Source: Closterium sp. Naga37s-1
Lineage: Eukaryota; Streptophyta; Zygnematophyceae; Desmidiales; Closteriaceae
Assembly (NCBI GenBank): GCA_947471745.1
Contig: CANJKZ010000008.1
Location: forward strand, 4,334,501-4,398,500
Direction of reading: 5' to 3'
DNA length: 64,000 bases
Within the stretch, counting starts at the first letter, position 1. Each line of letters starts with the position of its first letter. Of this stretch, positions 9,784 through 20,814 are shown in pieces. The notes under the pieces were generated by a model. It made no database searches, was not told the origin of the DNA, and was given only the letters and a program-made list of their open reading frames with translations. A program made the position numbers and the translations under genes.

Positions 9784-10300
9784 GACGAAGCAGCAACAGC
9801 CGCAGCAGCAGCGGTAGCCGCGGTGACAGCACCAGCAGCAGCCTTCTTAACACGAGGAGCCATCGAGCAATAATGATAAAACAGCCACCAGAGCCAGTGC
9901 AGTACTGGAGAATAATAAAAACCAAGCACGAACTGAACATCCTTTGTAGGGATTGAAAGTAGCCTGAAACCTTGGGAACGCCACATTTAAAAAACCTTGC
10001 ACGGAAATCCCTAAACCATGACTTCTGCTCGTCTTCAGGGGATAGGGACGAATGTTCTGTGTTTGAACATATAAAAAATATCCACAGGTACCCTGAGAGA
10101 AGACGATCTCAATGGTTATGTTGCTAGCGGGAATGTCGTACAATGGGTGGTACATTGGCGAGTTCCAGGGTCTCGGTAGAATCCATGGCTGCCGTGAGGC
10201 GGAGAGGTACAGCTCCATGTGCCGTGATTCCTTTGTCAGGTAAGGAACCTAACTCAAACCATTCTAAAAATTCGGCCCTCCTGACAGCAGCCGCTGGCCC
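9784..10300 (-). mobile_element. LINE, 5' part (5' UTR and first codons of ORF1)
   Basis: The LINE resumes on the far side of the copia insertion. An ATG at 9863 opens MAPRVKKAAAGAV followed by an Ala-rich stretch up to the insertion point at 9784. That this is the ORF1 start is inferred from position, strand and the matching target duplication. Upstream (9864 to about 10300) is presumed 5' UTR: no convincing protein match, only a chance open frame (9847-10218). The exact 5' end is not visible; I place it before the TATDN3 gene only because nothing else explains the stretch. Confidence 0.6.
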
Positions 10301-10415
10301 CTCTTAGCCTCTAAGGTAGAGTCGCAGCCTTCTTGGCATTCCAGATACGGCAACTTTATTATCTAGGATCGTAATACACAGTCGCAGTGACCCCTGATCC
10401 TACCAGAGAACTCAT

Positions 10416-11087
10416 ATGGACGGTATCGTGGATTCCTGGAAGCTTCCATCGCCAGATGCATCTTTGTCCACGTCAGACCCTCCTTTCCAGCTCATTGACT
10501 GTCACGCACACACCTACCCTTCTCAGTTCCCCCACACCAACTTCCTCCCTCTCCTCCGCCGTGCTGCTGCAGCGTGCGTCTCGCACATCGTCACAGTTCC
10601 GGAAACCCTAGCAGACGCTCACGAGGTGCTGGCTCTCGCTCGAACCCATCCGCTCATCTTCCCCGCAGAATGCGAACCTGGAAACTCGCACCCAGCGAAC
10701 CAAACCGAGCCGTCTGCCTCGGCTCGGCACAATTCGGACGTTATCGGATTGAGAATCGCCCCTGCTATCGGGCTGCACCCAGTCCAGCCAGGACCTTATC
10801 CGCCTGACGTGGACACCACGTCAGCAGGCAGTAACGAAGCGTCATCTTCAGCATTGTCTCATTCCGTCCAGTTGTTCGAGCTGGAGCCAGTGTTGGATCT
10901 CATTCGGTCCAAGGCGGAATGTGGCCTGCAGGGAAGGTTAGGAATCACAGTGCAGGAAATGGAAGGTGTCAGCGCTTCAGTAGACACAGTGGAGGAGGGG
11001 TCAGGATCCACAGTGCCTTTGGTTTGCGTTGGCGAAATCGGCCTTGATTTCAGCCCCAATGTGGTGGGTAAGTCGACTGGTGGTGAT

Positions 11088-11119
<32 letters not shown>

Positions 11120-11772
11120 TAGTAGCAGCGGAATAAGTGCCTTGCAATCAGAGGAACTCAAGAGAGTGCAGAGGGAGGTGTTTCGGCGTCAACTTTCTCT
11201 AGCAGAGGAGCTGGGTTTGCCAGTCAATGTCCATTCTCGCAGCGCGGGACACCACGCCATAGAGGAGATTATCCAATCAGGGCTTCCTGCCACGTCAGCA
11301 GCATTGATGCATGCGTTTGATGGGCGGCTGGTGCATGCCGAACGGGCTGAACGGCATGGCGGTTTCTTCTTCTCTGTGCCACCTTCTATCGTCCGGTCAC
11401 CACAAAAGCAGGTGAATCTGGGCGTGTATCCTCAAGTGATTGCTGGGCATGCAGGTTGGTGTGTTCGGGAGGTGGTATGATGAGTGTGGGATTGTATGGC
11501 ACCGACTCAAGCTGCTTTCACGCATATTTTCCTTCTGTTTGTGCGTTGTGGACTAATTGCAGAAACTCGTGAAGGGCCTTCCTCTTTCGTGCCTTGTGCT
11601 GGATACGGACTCTCCTGCACTTGCTCCTGAGAAGGGTGCAACCAATGAGCCGTGCAATATTGTGGTCTCATGTAGGGAAATAGCTCGCATTCATGGTGTG
11701 ACTGTTGCTGAAGTGGCCAAGACCACATGTGAGAATGCTGTGCGTCTATTTCCACGTCTGAAGCTGGTATGA
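10416..11772 (+). CDS. TatD-family metal-dependent hydrolase (TATDN3-like)
   Basis: Two exons, 10416-11411 and 11563-11772, joined in phase 0 by a GT-AG intron (11412-11562), give 401 residues. It is an amidohydrolase-fold enzyme, expected to be a metal-dependent nuclease or phosphoesterase. Visible ligands: DCHAHTY at residues 28-34 (HxH), VGEIGLDF (metal-bridging Glu), VNVHSRSAG (His), LMHAFDG (His) and, in exon 2, LDTDSPALAPEK (Asp). The exon 2 stretch (KLVKGLPLS ... NEPCNI ... NAVRLFPRL) follows animal TATDN3 rather than TATDN1 or TATDN2. Oddities: a roughly 45-residue variable insert before the Glu motif and a poly-Ser run coded by an AGC repeat (11090-11130). The ATG at 10416 is the first in frame; no organelle signal is evident. 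Confidence 0.88.
11088..11128 (+). repeat. AGC trinucleotide repeat in the TATDN3-like gene
   Basis: About twelve AGC/AGT units encode a poly-Ser loop between the conserved Glu and the next helix. It lies inside the coding frame and is the kind of tract that varies in length between individuals. Confidence 0.9.
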
Positions 11773-12564
11773 CACAGGATGGATTTTGCCTTTTATGAAT
11801 GCTTAGATTCACCTCACTTGTTCATTCAGATTTCAGATCTCAAAAGAAGATGTACCTACGGTATCCGCATCTGCGACATCCGAACTCGATGGTAACGAAG
11901 CTTTCCAATCGAGTTGCTAGAAACCTCATCCATTGTGAGAGAACCGTTGTGACACGATATTTTTGCCCCACGTCGGCTCTCCTTTCGCGCCCACATATCC
12001 GAATGTTGTCTTTCAGGTTTCGAGGCGAATTCGTTGTCGCAGCTTGGCTCGTCGATGCGCAAGAAATCGACGATCACCAACCATGCGATTGCCAAAGGAA
12101 AAAGGTACAGTCAGAGCTCCACGTCGGGAAGTAAAGTGCGCTTGACCAATCCGAGTGTTCCGCGTTCAACGAACAGTTTGCCTCGTCAGCCCAGCAACAG
12201 CCACCTGCAACTGCGAATGAGACTCCCCAATTCCTCTGCGGACACAGATGATCCACACATCTCCACGGAAAGCCCAGCAGCTGACTCCTTCTGCCAGCCA
12301 ACCCCATTCCCCAGAATTGACTGAACGAAATCCTCGAGGGAGCCATGTCAGCAACCAGACGGTAATCGTCGGCTCGCAAACAGAAGTCGTCAGTTCACTC
12401 ATCGCCTCAAACCACTCTGCTTTCCCATCCATGCACAACCTCAGCTCACTCTTTATCTGCTTTTCCCCTTTTTCCACTCTCCTTTCAAGTTTGCAGCTTT
12501 CCTTTGCCTCCTCTGTTTGCGGGCTCCTAGTTTCCCTTGATTTTCACCAGCTTCAGTTTTTACA
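11773..12564. other. Intergenic: 3' flank of TATDN3-like gene and 5' flank of the plastid RNP gene
   Basis: I see no conserved protein in either strand; the open frames here are short and unsupported. The last 110 bases before the ATG at 12565 are pyrimidine-rich (12450-12560, cttttcccctttttccac type), as is common in leaders of plant nuclear genes for plastid proteins. No TATA box is certain. Confidence 0.5.
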
Positions 12565-13975
12565 ATGGCTGCCGTCACTCTTTCCCAGACCGCCACGGCC
12601 TCGTGCCGTGCCACCTTCAGCTCAGTGAAGCTGGAGTCGAAGCTCAAGAGGTCCGTCAGCCTCGCCGTGCAGCCCGCCTTTGCCTGGAAGTCTGCTGGCG
12701 TTGCTTCTAAGGCCTCGTTCAAGGGAGTCGGCTCGGTTGTCGTCAGAGCGGTCGCGGAGGATGTACAGGGTGGCGGAAACTACGGTGCTCCTCGCGAGAT
12801 TCCAGGCACCAAGATCTATGTCGGCAACTTGCCGTTCAACGTCGACAGCGAGTCGCTCGCTGAGATCTTCCAGGAGGCTGGTGTCGTGGAGCTTGTTGAG
12901 GTAAGATAGCTGTTTTTAAGCCCTTGAAGTATCAGTTTGCCAAGAGCTGGAAGGCTTAATGACCTGTTTGAAGTTTTTCACCGTCTTGGTTGAGAGTTGA
13001 TTGCGTCCGATTTTGATACTCATGTTTTCTTGTTAAACCCTCAGTGGACTCCGGTTTCCGATTTTATATGCTTACTGCTGGTGTGCATGCAGGTGATCTA
13101 CGATAGGGACTCTGGCCGCAGCAGGGGTTTCGGTTTCGTCACGATGAGCACCCCTGAGGAGGCTCAGGCGGCCATCGAGAAGTACGACGGCTCGGTGAGT
13201 TAAACCTTTCGTCTATCAAGGCACTTATGTCATAAGTGGTTCAATATGAGAAAGCAATTTAGTAATTTCGGGATTTAAGAGAGGGTTCTAAGTGTTTATG
13301 TAGTCGGCAGTCGTCAATATTCTGTGGACTACTACTCACATTGTAATAGAGTGTTCAGATGCTAATGTTTTGGGCATCAAGACGACCATATGTGTTGCAA
13401 TCTTCATCGTTTTTGTTTTCTCTTAATTGCCGTTAATACGAGCAGGAACTCGGCGGCCGCATGCTCAAGGTCAACATGCCCGTTCCCCGCGGCGAGCGCG
13501 AGAGGGGTGCTCGCACCGAGAGGCCACGTGGCGAGAGGCCCCGTTTCGGCGGCGGAAACCAGGGCAACAAGCTTTACGTCGGCAACCTGTCGTGGGGCAT
13601 GGACGACATGGCTCTTGAGGATCTGTTCGCGGAGTTCGGCAAGGTCCTCGAGGCAAAGGTCGTCCTGGATCGCGACTCCGGCAGGTCCCGAGGGTTCGGC
13701 TTTGTGACTCTGTCTAGCGACGCGGAAGTACAGGAGGCGATCTCGAACCTTGACGGAGCTGTAAGTGCCGATAGTAGGATTGAATCTGCAAGTCTTTTAT
13801 TGATTTTTAGATTTGATTGTTTCAAGGCCGGCGTAACTGTCCGGTAGAGTTTAAGTGAACCCCTGATGCTCATTCTACTTTATTTTTGTGCTTGCCTTTG
13901 TGTTCCTGTTTTCCTTAATTTCAGGATGTTGACGGCAGACAACTGCGGGTCAATGTCGCTGCTCCCAAGGTTTGA
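12565..13975 (+). CDS. Chloroplast ribonucleoprotein with two RRM domains (cpRNP)
   Basis: Four exons, 12565-12900, 13093-13194, 13446-13760 and 13925-13975, all phase-0 GT-AG joins, give 267 residues. It begins with a Ser/Ala/Lys-rich plastid transit peptide (about 1-60), then a short acidic/Gly linker, RRM1 (KIYVGNLPF ... RGFGFVTM) and RRM2 (KLYVGNLSW ... RGFGFVTL) separated by a linker rich in Arg, Gly and Glu. Both RRMs have good RNP2 and RNP1 motifs, and both use the same [14 protein letters not shown] core. Family members bind plastid mRNAs and affect their stability, editing and splicing in the stroma. Introns interrupt each RRM just before the RNP1 strand (RRM1) or after the fourth strand. 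The protein ends right after RRM2 (VNVAAPKV), as cpRNPs do. No damage seen. Confidence 0.93.
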
Positions 13976-15155
13976 ATAGAGGAAGCAGTCTTAGCACTCT
14001 TGTCAGCTATCCCCTGCAGGGGTTCTCTTATCTCATCTTCTTACTCGTCACGATTATTAGGTGTCAGTTATGTACCTGATGGATTTCTTCCTCTGTATTG
14101 ACGGCTTTCATGAAGTGTTCACCGGTTTTTCCTAAAATTGTGCAGTCACTTGCTTACCATCAAAGCAGACACACTTGAGCGCGTGCACCCTTCCCCACCG
14201 CTCTCACACGCTTGTGCCCGCTCTACCCACGCAGCCTCACGTGTTCCTTCCTCTTCCCCTTGACCTTGTCCCGCTCCTTCCCTCTTTCAGTTCCCCCCTC
14301 CGTTCGCCTGCTTTGTGTCGCGCTACCTGTATCTCGCGTTTTACCTGGTTCCTCTTCGTACTCGTTCTTTTCTTGTTCTTCATCCTTATCTCTCAACCTC
14401 TTTTGTCGTTCCCTCTGTGTTCCTTCTGTTAATTTCTCACCTTTCACCTTCCACTCTCTGTTAGTCGTGCTTACCTTAGCAGCCCATTGCGGGTGTTCCC
14501 AATCCAGATCCTCAAACCAATCCTGTCACCTGTTTTACTCCCTGACTCGCCCTTGTCTGGCCTAACCTTCAGTCCCTTCCCTTTCTCAGCTTGTTCGCTG
14601 AGCGAGATGCACTCTGTCCTCTCCCCCTGTGATCTTTAAAGCTGCGTCCTCAGTCCACTCAGTCCCTTGACTGTCCACCTGCGAATGCAAGCGGGCTTAG
14701 GTTGTGCTGCTTCTCCCCTCCCCAGCATCCACTGGTAGTCCTCGTTTCTGCACTCATGCACACATGAGTGGAAGCGAATGACCAGGATACAGATCTTCAA
14801 TTAGACTCTTGTATCTCTCAGTGAACCACCTACACATTCATTGAACTAAAAGAATGTGATTGTTGCGCCCAGGAACATGCATATGTTAAGGACATTTACC
14901 TAGCCTGAGAAAGGCTAGTCCAGTCAGGAAAGTTGTACAATTTCCTAGTGAATGGTGTGCACTGTACCGTTTGGTTCATCACATGTTCTGCATCTATCCT
15001 CCTGAACATTAGGCTTGGGTTACAGTACCAGTAGCAGATGATATCTCTAACAGCAGAGGCTCCTGTCTGGCAGAGAATACCTTATTAAATCCAACAGCTT
15101 TAAGCTTTGGGATCAGCCAGTTGCCAGAGTATTGCATCTGCAGCTCGTAACATTG
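13976..15155. other. Intergenic: 3' flank of the cpRNP gene
   Basis: About 1.2 kb without a supportable gene. 14170-14560 is strongly pyrimidine-rich on the plus strand, which explains its open frames. No RNA gene or element end was recognised before the A1 repeat of the next element. Confidence 0.5.
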
Positions 15156-15338
15156 ATATTATAATTTTTAAACATACATAGTGTTTTTCAAGATTGTGTA
15201 TTGTGAAAGCGAAGCTGCTTGTATTGCACAATTGGCATCGTCGAAGCGCGCTAAACGCCCTTCTCCAACTACAAAAACCGTGGGTTGGAGCTCATTTCCT
15301 CCACCCACGTTTCTCTATTTTCAAACGGCTCACTCAAC
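15156..15338 (+). repeat. Split direct repeat A1
   Basis: 183 bp, closely matching 20503-20685 with under ten differences. It contains the shared blocks tagtgtttttcaa, attgtgaaagcgaagctgct and aaacgcccttctccaactac. It marks the left end of the recombinase retrotransposon. Confidence 0.88.
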
Positions 15339-15453
15339 ATTTCCGCTCACGTAGTTTATCCCTCCGTCCAAGCTGGCTAGGACAAAATCGCTTCCTAGAG
15401 GCGAGTCACCCTCGACTTTACTCAGCGACATTTTTAACTTCAATCGCTCAACA

Positions 15454-16630
15454 ATGGCACCGACGCCGACACTTAACAACGGGAACTCGTCCAACCCCGC
15501 TTCCGACTCCGACCGTAACACCCGCGATTTGGCGGGCGAACGCCGTAACAAGCGGCGGGCAGAAGATGGACCGCCCGCCCCGACTGCAGTGGACGTGCTG
15601 CTGGGCGGGCTCGAGGTCAACAAAGGGGGCGACGCCCAGCAGCACCCTTCGGCGACTGTGGCGCCAGTGGCACCTGCGGCGCAAGTGGCGACGGCTACTG
15701 GCGCGGCACACGCCACTGACGCCGAGCACACGCCAGCACCCGCGGCTGGACCGTCGCGTCAGCGCCAGAGGAGGCGGACGGCGGTCTCCTCGTCTGACGC
15801 GACGACCGCCCCTGCGTTGACGCAGGCGCTGACCCCGGACCAGGTCAACGCGCTGCTATCCCTTCTACAGCAGCAGCCCGTCAGCGTTACAGCCGCGGAA
15901 ACTGCACTACCCGCTGCATCTGCGTCGGCTAAAAAAGAAAATGCGAAAAGGGAAAAAGGCACGCGGGTAGCAAGGACGAATCGGCACGACAACGACGCAG
16001 CGACAGCATCGCCCCCTGCTCCAGCGGCCGACAATGACATCGACGACTCTGAAGATGAAGCCGGTGAGGCTCCAGTCAACAATGTTAATTTTAATGGCAC
16101 GGAACACCTTCCCCCCCCTCCCTTCTTCTAACCTCACATTTTCGGCGGCAACATTCGTCAACGACTCCGTGCGAGAGCAAGCGGAGCTGCTGGAGGACTT
16201 GCGCGCGTACCTGCTGCACGCGGAATACAAGGCGCAGCGCGGGGACCCGGCGGGAGGACTCGAACTCATCTCGCACGCTCTCAACCTCATCTCGGGGCGC
16301 TTCGAGGTGCTTCAAGTGGAGGACGCCTCCGACTTCCGCACGGCGAAGCGCTTCAAGTTGTACCAGCAGAAGAGCCTGCTGACTTCTCGACCCTTCAAAC
16401 AGGCGGTCGCGGACATGGCGGCGATGGACCGGGCGGCAAGCGGATACGCTCGTGTCAACCGCGGCGGAAACAACGTGCCGATGACGTTCTTACCCAAGCG
16501 GGCCCCCCCGCCCATGGCCAATTGCCGTGGGTTTCGGGGCTCGTGCTTCCGTTGCAGCCAGCCGGGCCACGTGGCAAGTGCCTGCCCTAGGAACGGGCAT
16601 GGCGGCCAAGGACCCGCTCCGGTGGTGTAG
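15454..16630 (+). mobile_element. Gag-like region of the recombinase retrotransposon
   Basis: The first part encodes a low-complexity Ala/Pro/Thr-rich protein (from MAPTPTLN at 15454). The second part has a helical region (EQAELLEDLRAYLLHAEYKAQ) and ends in a single zinc knuckle, CFRCSQPGHVASAC (C-x2-C-x4-H-x4-C), at about 16550-16590. The stop is at 16630. The knuckle and position before RT make it the structural protein of the element. It lies in more than one frame and looks broken. Confidence 0.7.
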
Positions 16631-16937
16631 GAGCGGGCCATGGCACTAGGCGCTTGCGCGCTAGGCACGGTGCACTCTTGAGTGCGAAACCCGTGGGCAA
16701 CCCTAGGGGTTTGCGATGGCAAGAGGCCAGCCCTAGTGAAGGGTAGAAATAGGCTTTGGGCCTAGGATAGGGAAGGGGAACAACAACCCCCTCGGTCCCA
16801 TGAAGTTGGCCACTCGGTGGCGTGATGCATGCTAGGAAAGCATTGCTATGTGTGTTGGTTGATTAATAAATAACTCCTTCTCAAAGGCCCACTGATTTTG
16901 GCAAAGTCCCTCTAAAAAATCAAGAGGAGGTGCATAG

Positions 16938-16939
<2 letters not shown>

Positions 16940-17015
<76 letters not shown>

Positions 17016-17105
17016 TGAGAGAGAACGAGATATAGCACGGTGGACAAGCATGTCCATGGTCCCAAGCATCAGCCTTCATGAAGTAAAGAGCAAGGGAAAG
17101 AATGT

Positions 17106-17197
<92 letters not shown>

Positions 17198-17252
17198 TGT
17201 AACGAGATCAAGCACGATGGACAAGTGTGTCCATGCTCCTAGGCATCAACCT
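16940..17252 (+). repeat. Duplicated (GA)n block
   Basis: Two long GA tracts (16940-17023 and 17106-17196) are each followed by a similar tail (cgagat...agcacg.tggacaag...tgtccatg...cctaggcatca-like). The whole is therefore a twofold tandem duplication of about 170 bp. It lies between the gag-like and RT regions. Confidence 0.85.
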
Positions 17253-17299
17253 CCAATGATCGAAGGGCATGTCATATCGATTGGACGAGGAGGCGAGGC

Positions 17300-17325
<26 letters not shown>
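17300..17325 (+). repeat. Poly(A) run
   Basis: About 26 consecutive A residues inside the element, between the GA block and the RT region. There is no sign of a LINE or SINE tail: no target duplication or conserved sequence upstream. Confidence 0.9.
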
Positions 17326-17330
<5 letters not shown>

Positions 17331-17839
17331 GGTTTTTTGCGAGGAGAGAAACAAGAAGCGCCGGCACGTATCCGACATACTCGTTGACATTTTGATAGAT
17401 TGTCGATGCTGTTCACATCTTGATAAATGGTTGCTCGTACATGCATACGGATTTTTTGAAATGAAACACCCAATGATCACCCCATTTTGCCTCCACTACA
17501 CAGGAGCACGACGGTGCGAGGTGGTATGCTACGACGATCCGTCTGAATTCGCCGTTACGGACAAAACTATTACACAGATGCGAGGTCGGCTTCGTGCGAC
17601 CTTTGCGTGGTGGAGTTCATGGTGGCCCTGTAGCCTTGTCCTCTCCGTCATCGCCAAAGGCTACTGGCTGCCATGGAGTCACGGCCCACCACAGCCCTTC
17701 CACGATCGCAACCATGTCGGGGCGAACACGCATGCCACGTTCACACGTACCGCCATCCAAGAACTCATAGAGACCGGAGCAGCAGTCCCGATGCCCGCAA
17801 CGGAGCTTACGTGCATAAGTCCACTAAACGTGGTCGAGT

Positions 17840-19394
17840 AAAAAGACAAATGCAGACTCATTCTTGACCTGAGGAAAGTCAATGCCAACTTGATTGTCCC
17901 CAAGTTCAAGTACGAGGGGCTCAGCCGTGTGGCCGACCTGGCATGCGTTGGGGACTGGATGTTCTCCATCGACCTCAAGTCTGGATACCACCACATCGAC
18001 ATCCACCCATCATGCTGGAAGTTCCTTGGCTTCGAATTCGGCGTTGGCGAGAACAAGGCATCCGAGTCATACCTTACGTGGACGACATTTTATTTATATG
18101 TCAGTCGAAAGCCCATGCCCAAGCAATCTGCCAGCGGGTGATATTGGACCTTAAAGAGACAGGTTTTGTGATAAACGCGAAGAAATCACAGCTGTCACCA
18201 TCACAACGCCTCCGATTCTTGGGTGTAGAACTTGAGATAGACACCGGCCGATTCTCCATCGGTCCCGACCGACGAGCCGCGCTACATTCAACCATCCAGA
18301 ACCTCCTGAGCGCAAGCAATGCGTGCCGACCAGTCCCGGTCCGCCACTTGGCCAGAATCACAGGCATGCTCGCATCAATGGGTGTCGCACTCGGCGCGAC
18401 CGCTCGTGCATTCAGCCACGCCATGTTACAAGTGATCAACGATGCACCGTCATGGAAAAGCAGTGTGGTCATTCCCCCATCCGCAGCAGCGGAGCTACAC
18501 TTTTGGCTTGAGGAGTTTGACCGGTTCAACGGTGCACCTTTTCACGTCCGGAATAGCTACGATGCAGTAATCCATGTGGATGCCAGCTCTCACGGTTGGG
18601 GTGCCACTCTGACCACATTCCCTGGTGGCCTTGAAGAAGCTAGCACAACCATGTCAGAGCCGCTACGAGCAACGTCTAGAACGCGGCGGGAGATCGAAGG
18701 TGTCCTTTGGGCGCTCCAAACGTACGCCGACAAGATCAAGCAGAAACACGTTCTCGTGCGTGTGAACAACCAGGGCGTATTCTTCATCCTTCGCAAAGGC
18801 GGGTCTCGTAGCCCCGACCTCACAACGGCCTGCAAGAGCATCATCCGTACATGCATGGAGCTCGGCACGCGCTTGATCATCGAATGGATTCCGCGCGAGC
18901 TCAACTCACACACCGACGAGCTTTCAAAAATGGTCGACTACGATGATTACGCATTGAAAACGCCGTGGTTCCGCATCTTGGAACGTCGTTGGGGTCCCCA
19001 CTCCATCGACGTCTTTGCCAACTCCCGCAACACCCAACTGTCGCGCTCCTGCACAAAGATTCCCCACCCGGAAGCCATCGCAGTTGACGCGTTCTCGATC
19101 GCATGGACATCCGAAAACAATTTCGCTTTTCCCCCACCACAACTGGTCCCAGCTGTCCTACACCATGCACAACGCACCCATGCATCACTCACGTTGATAG
19201 TACCGCACTGGCCAGGCGCAAGTTGGTGGCCACTTTTGCAGCCCTCCCCATGCACTTGGGCCCCACACATCCATGCGCACATCCCCCTGACACACGGAAG
19301 CCAATGTCTAGATGTAGGTTCCCATTCCACTGCCTTCTCGGGCACGGGACTACCGCACAGCCCAATCATTGCACTGCGGGTGGTTTTTGACTAA
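17840..19394 (+). mobile_element. Reverse transcriptase/RNase H region of the recombinase retrotransposon
   Basis: Recognisable RT blocks: LILDLRKVNANL, WMFSIDLKSGYHHIDIHP and PYVDDILFICQS (the catalytic YVDD box). These are followed by RNase H blocks VIHVDASSHGWGATL and EIEGVLWALQTYA, and a C-terminal tail with ELNSHTDELSKM. The order and motif style (LKSGYHHI, PYVDDIL) are those of DIRS-type RTs rather than copia or gypsy. The region looks broken by a few changes and may have lost a short stretch. It sits directly upstream of the recombinase frame. Confidence 0.8.
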
Positions 19395-19404
19395 TTCATA
19401 GTGT

Positions 19405-20457
19405 ATGCGCCTGTGTTCAGATTTGCCCCCGAAGCTACACGACCAACTGATTAACATGCTCGCACAATCCCGCGCTGACTCTACGATCCGGACATACGAA
19501 CCATACTGGGCCAAATTTCGAGACTTTTGCACAAAAGTGCATCTTCCTTTTCTTCCAGCTTCTGACATGACCCTCGCACTATACCTGGTACACGCAATCC
19601 GACGTAAAGCCACCCTGTCCGTAGTGCAGCTGACGTGCTCGGCAATTAGCTTCGCCCATCGCATGGCTGGGAGCAAATGCCCGACAATCGGACCATTCAC
19701 CACCCAAGTGCGTGACCGTGCAAAACGACATTGCCCTCGCCCTACTCGTCTGAAGGAACCCGTATCGATCCAACAAGTCCGAGACATGGCCGACAGTTAC
19801 CTGCGGTCCGACGACCCTGCGGAATTCCAGAAAGGGTTAATCCCCATCCTCATGTACTCAGGATTTCTGCGATACTCCGACCTAGTGGCCATAAAGTGGC
19901 AAGACATTCAATTCGACGAAGAGGTCATGTGGATCCTCATACCACACTCCAAGACTGATCAGGCCGGTCATGGCACATGGATTCCCATTGCAGCAACAGC
20001 GGACCCCTGTTGCCCAGTGCGCTGTACCCGACGCTTCATCAAACTCGCCGGCTATGGCCCTCAGTCAGAAGGACCGTTGATTCGCGTCTTTGGCCATGCT
20101 TCAACTAGCAAAGGGCAGACGAGGCCACCTTCATACACTACAATCCGCAACTGGTGCAAGGAAGCCTTCGCAAAGGTTGGCCTTGGCGAGCTGCAGCTCG
20201 GCACTCACTCTTTCCGAAAAGGCGCAGCTACAGTAGCAGCCAACACTGGAGTGCCAGACAGAGTCTTCAAACGGCTGGGCAGATGGCGAAGCGACACAGC
20301 AAAGGAAATGTATGTCACGCCATACATCGAGCCTCTCATCAAAGCCTCCCGCAGCCTACAAGATCCGACGCATGCGGTGACTTCTGCACAACACACAGAG
20401 GCACTCGTACGTAACCGGAGGCCCCCGCTGCCTATGTCTCAGAGACCCCATTTGTAA
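19405..20457 (+). CDS. Tyrosine recombinase of the DIRS-like element
   Basis: A whole-looking 350-residue frame. Its N-terminal half is a SAM-like core-binding domain (SRADSTIRTYEPYWAKFRDFC). Its C-terminal half is the catalytic domain, with MYSGFLRYSDLVAIKW (first Arg), HSFRKGAATVAANTGV (His-x-x-Arg box), RLGRWRSDTAKEMY (His/Trp box and nucleophilic Tyr). It replaces the DDE integrase in this class of element and joins a circular DNA copy to the target. The stop codon at 20455-20457 lies inside repeat B1, so the coding frame runs into the end repeat. The ORF starts 10 bases after the RT frame ends. Confidence 0.9.
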   Translation: MRLCSDLPPKLHDQLINMLAQSRADSTIRTYEPYWAKFRDFCTKVHLPFLPASDMTLALYLVHAIRRKATLSVVQLTCSAISFAHRMAGSKCPTIGPFTTQVRDRAKRHCPRPTRLKEPVSIQQVRDMADSYLRSDDPAEFQKGLIPILMYSGFLRYSDLVAIKWQDIQFDEEVMWILIPHSKTDQAGHGTWIPIAATADPCCPVRCTRRFIKLAGYGPQSEGPLIRVFGHASTSKGQTRPPSYTTIRNWCKEAFAKVGLGELQLGTHSFRKGAATVAANTGVPDRVFKRLGRWRSDTAKEMYVTPYIEPLIKASRSLQDPTHAVTSAQHTEALVRNRRPPLPMSQRPHL

Positions 20458-20504
20458 TGAGAATGATGTCAATTGATGAGAATAAGAAAGCAAGCTTTCT
20501 CAAT
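20450..20504 (+). repeat. Split direct repeat B1
   Basis: 55 bp, 52 of 55 identical to B2 (20815-20869). It includes the palindrome AGAAAGC-AA-GCTTTCT (20485-20500). It overlaps the recombinase stop and abuts repeat A2 directly, as expected for the B1-A2 junction. Confidence 0.88.
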
Positions 20505-20685
20505 ATTATAATTTTTTATCACACATAGTGTTTTTCAAAATTGTGTATTGTGAAAGCGAAGCTGCTTGTATTGCACAATCGGCATCGTCGAAGCGCGCTA
20601 AACGCCCTTCTCCAACTACAAAAACCATGGGTTGGAGCTCATTTCCTCCACCGACGTTTCTCTATTTTCAAACGGCTCACTCAAC
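20503..20685 (+). repeat. Split direct repeat A2
   Basis: A 183-bp copy of A1, starting immediately at the end of B1. About 130 bp of unmatched sequence (20686-20814) separates it from B2. Confidence 0.88.
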
Positions 20686-20814
20686 CTTCCCACCACCCAC
20701 CCTAGCGTAAACCGTTTTGCGCATGCCACTTGGATAGGGTATATCGTAGCTAGTGATACCGTATGAGCATGCACTAGCTTGTGTTCAATTGTGATGCAAA
20801 TGTTGTAAACAACC

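Noticed and set aside
9847-10218. Minus-strand 123-residue frame upstream of LINE ORF1
   Set aside because: It overlaps the LINE ORF1 start in another frame and lies in its presumed 5' UTR; no motif.
11799-12628. Several open frames between the TATDN3-like and cpRNP genes
   Set aside because: Short, overlapping on both strands, no family features; two run into the cpRNP start in the wrong frame.
14175-14565. Two plus-strand frames downstream of the cpRNP gene
   Set aside because: Pyrimidine-rich sequence giving Leu/Ser/Pro/Phe-rich translations; no conserved pattern.
16832-17211. Ser/Leu and Arg/Glu repeat proteins around the GA tracts
   Set aside because: Pure dinucleotide-repeat translations.
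17300-17325. Poly(A) run as a SINE or LINE tail
   Set aside because: No target duplication and no recognisable element body upstream.
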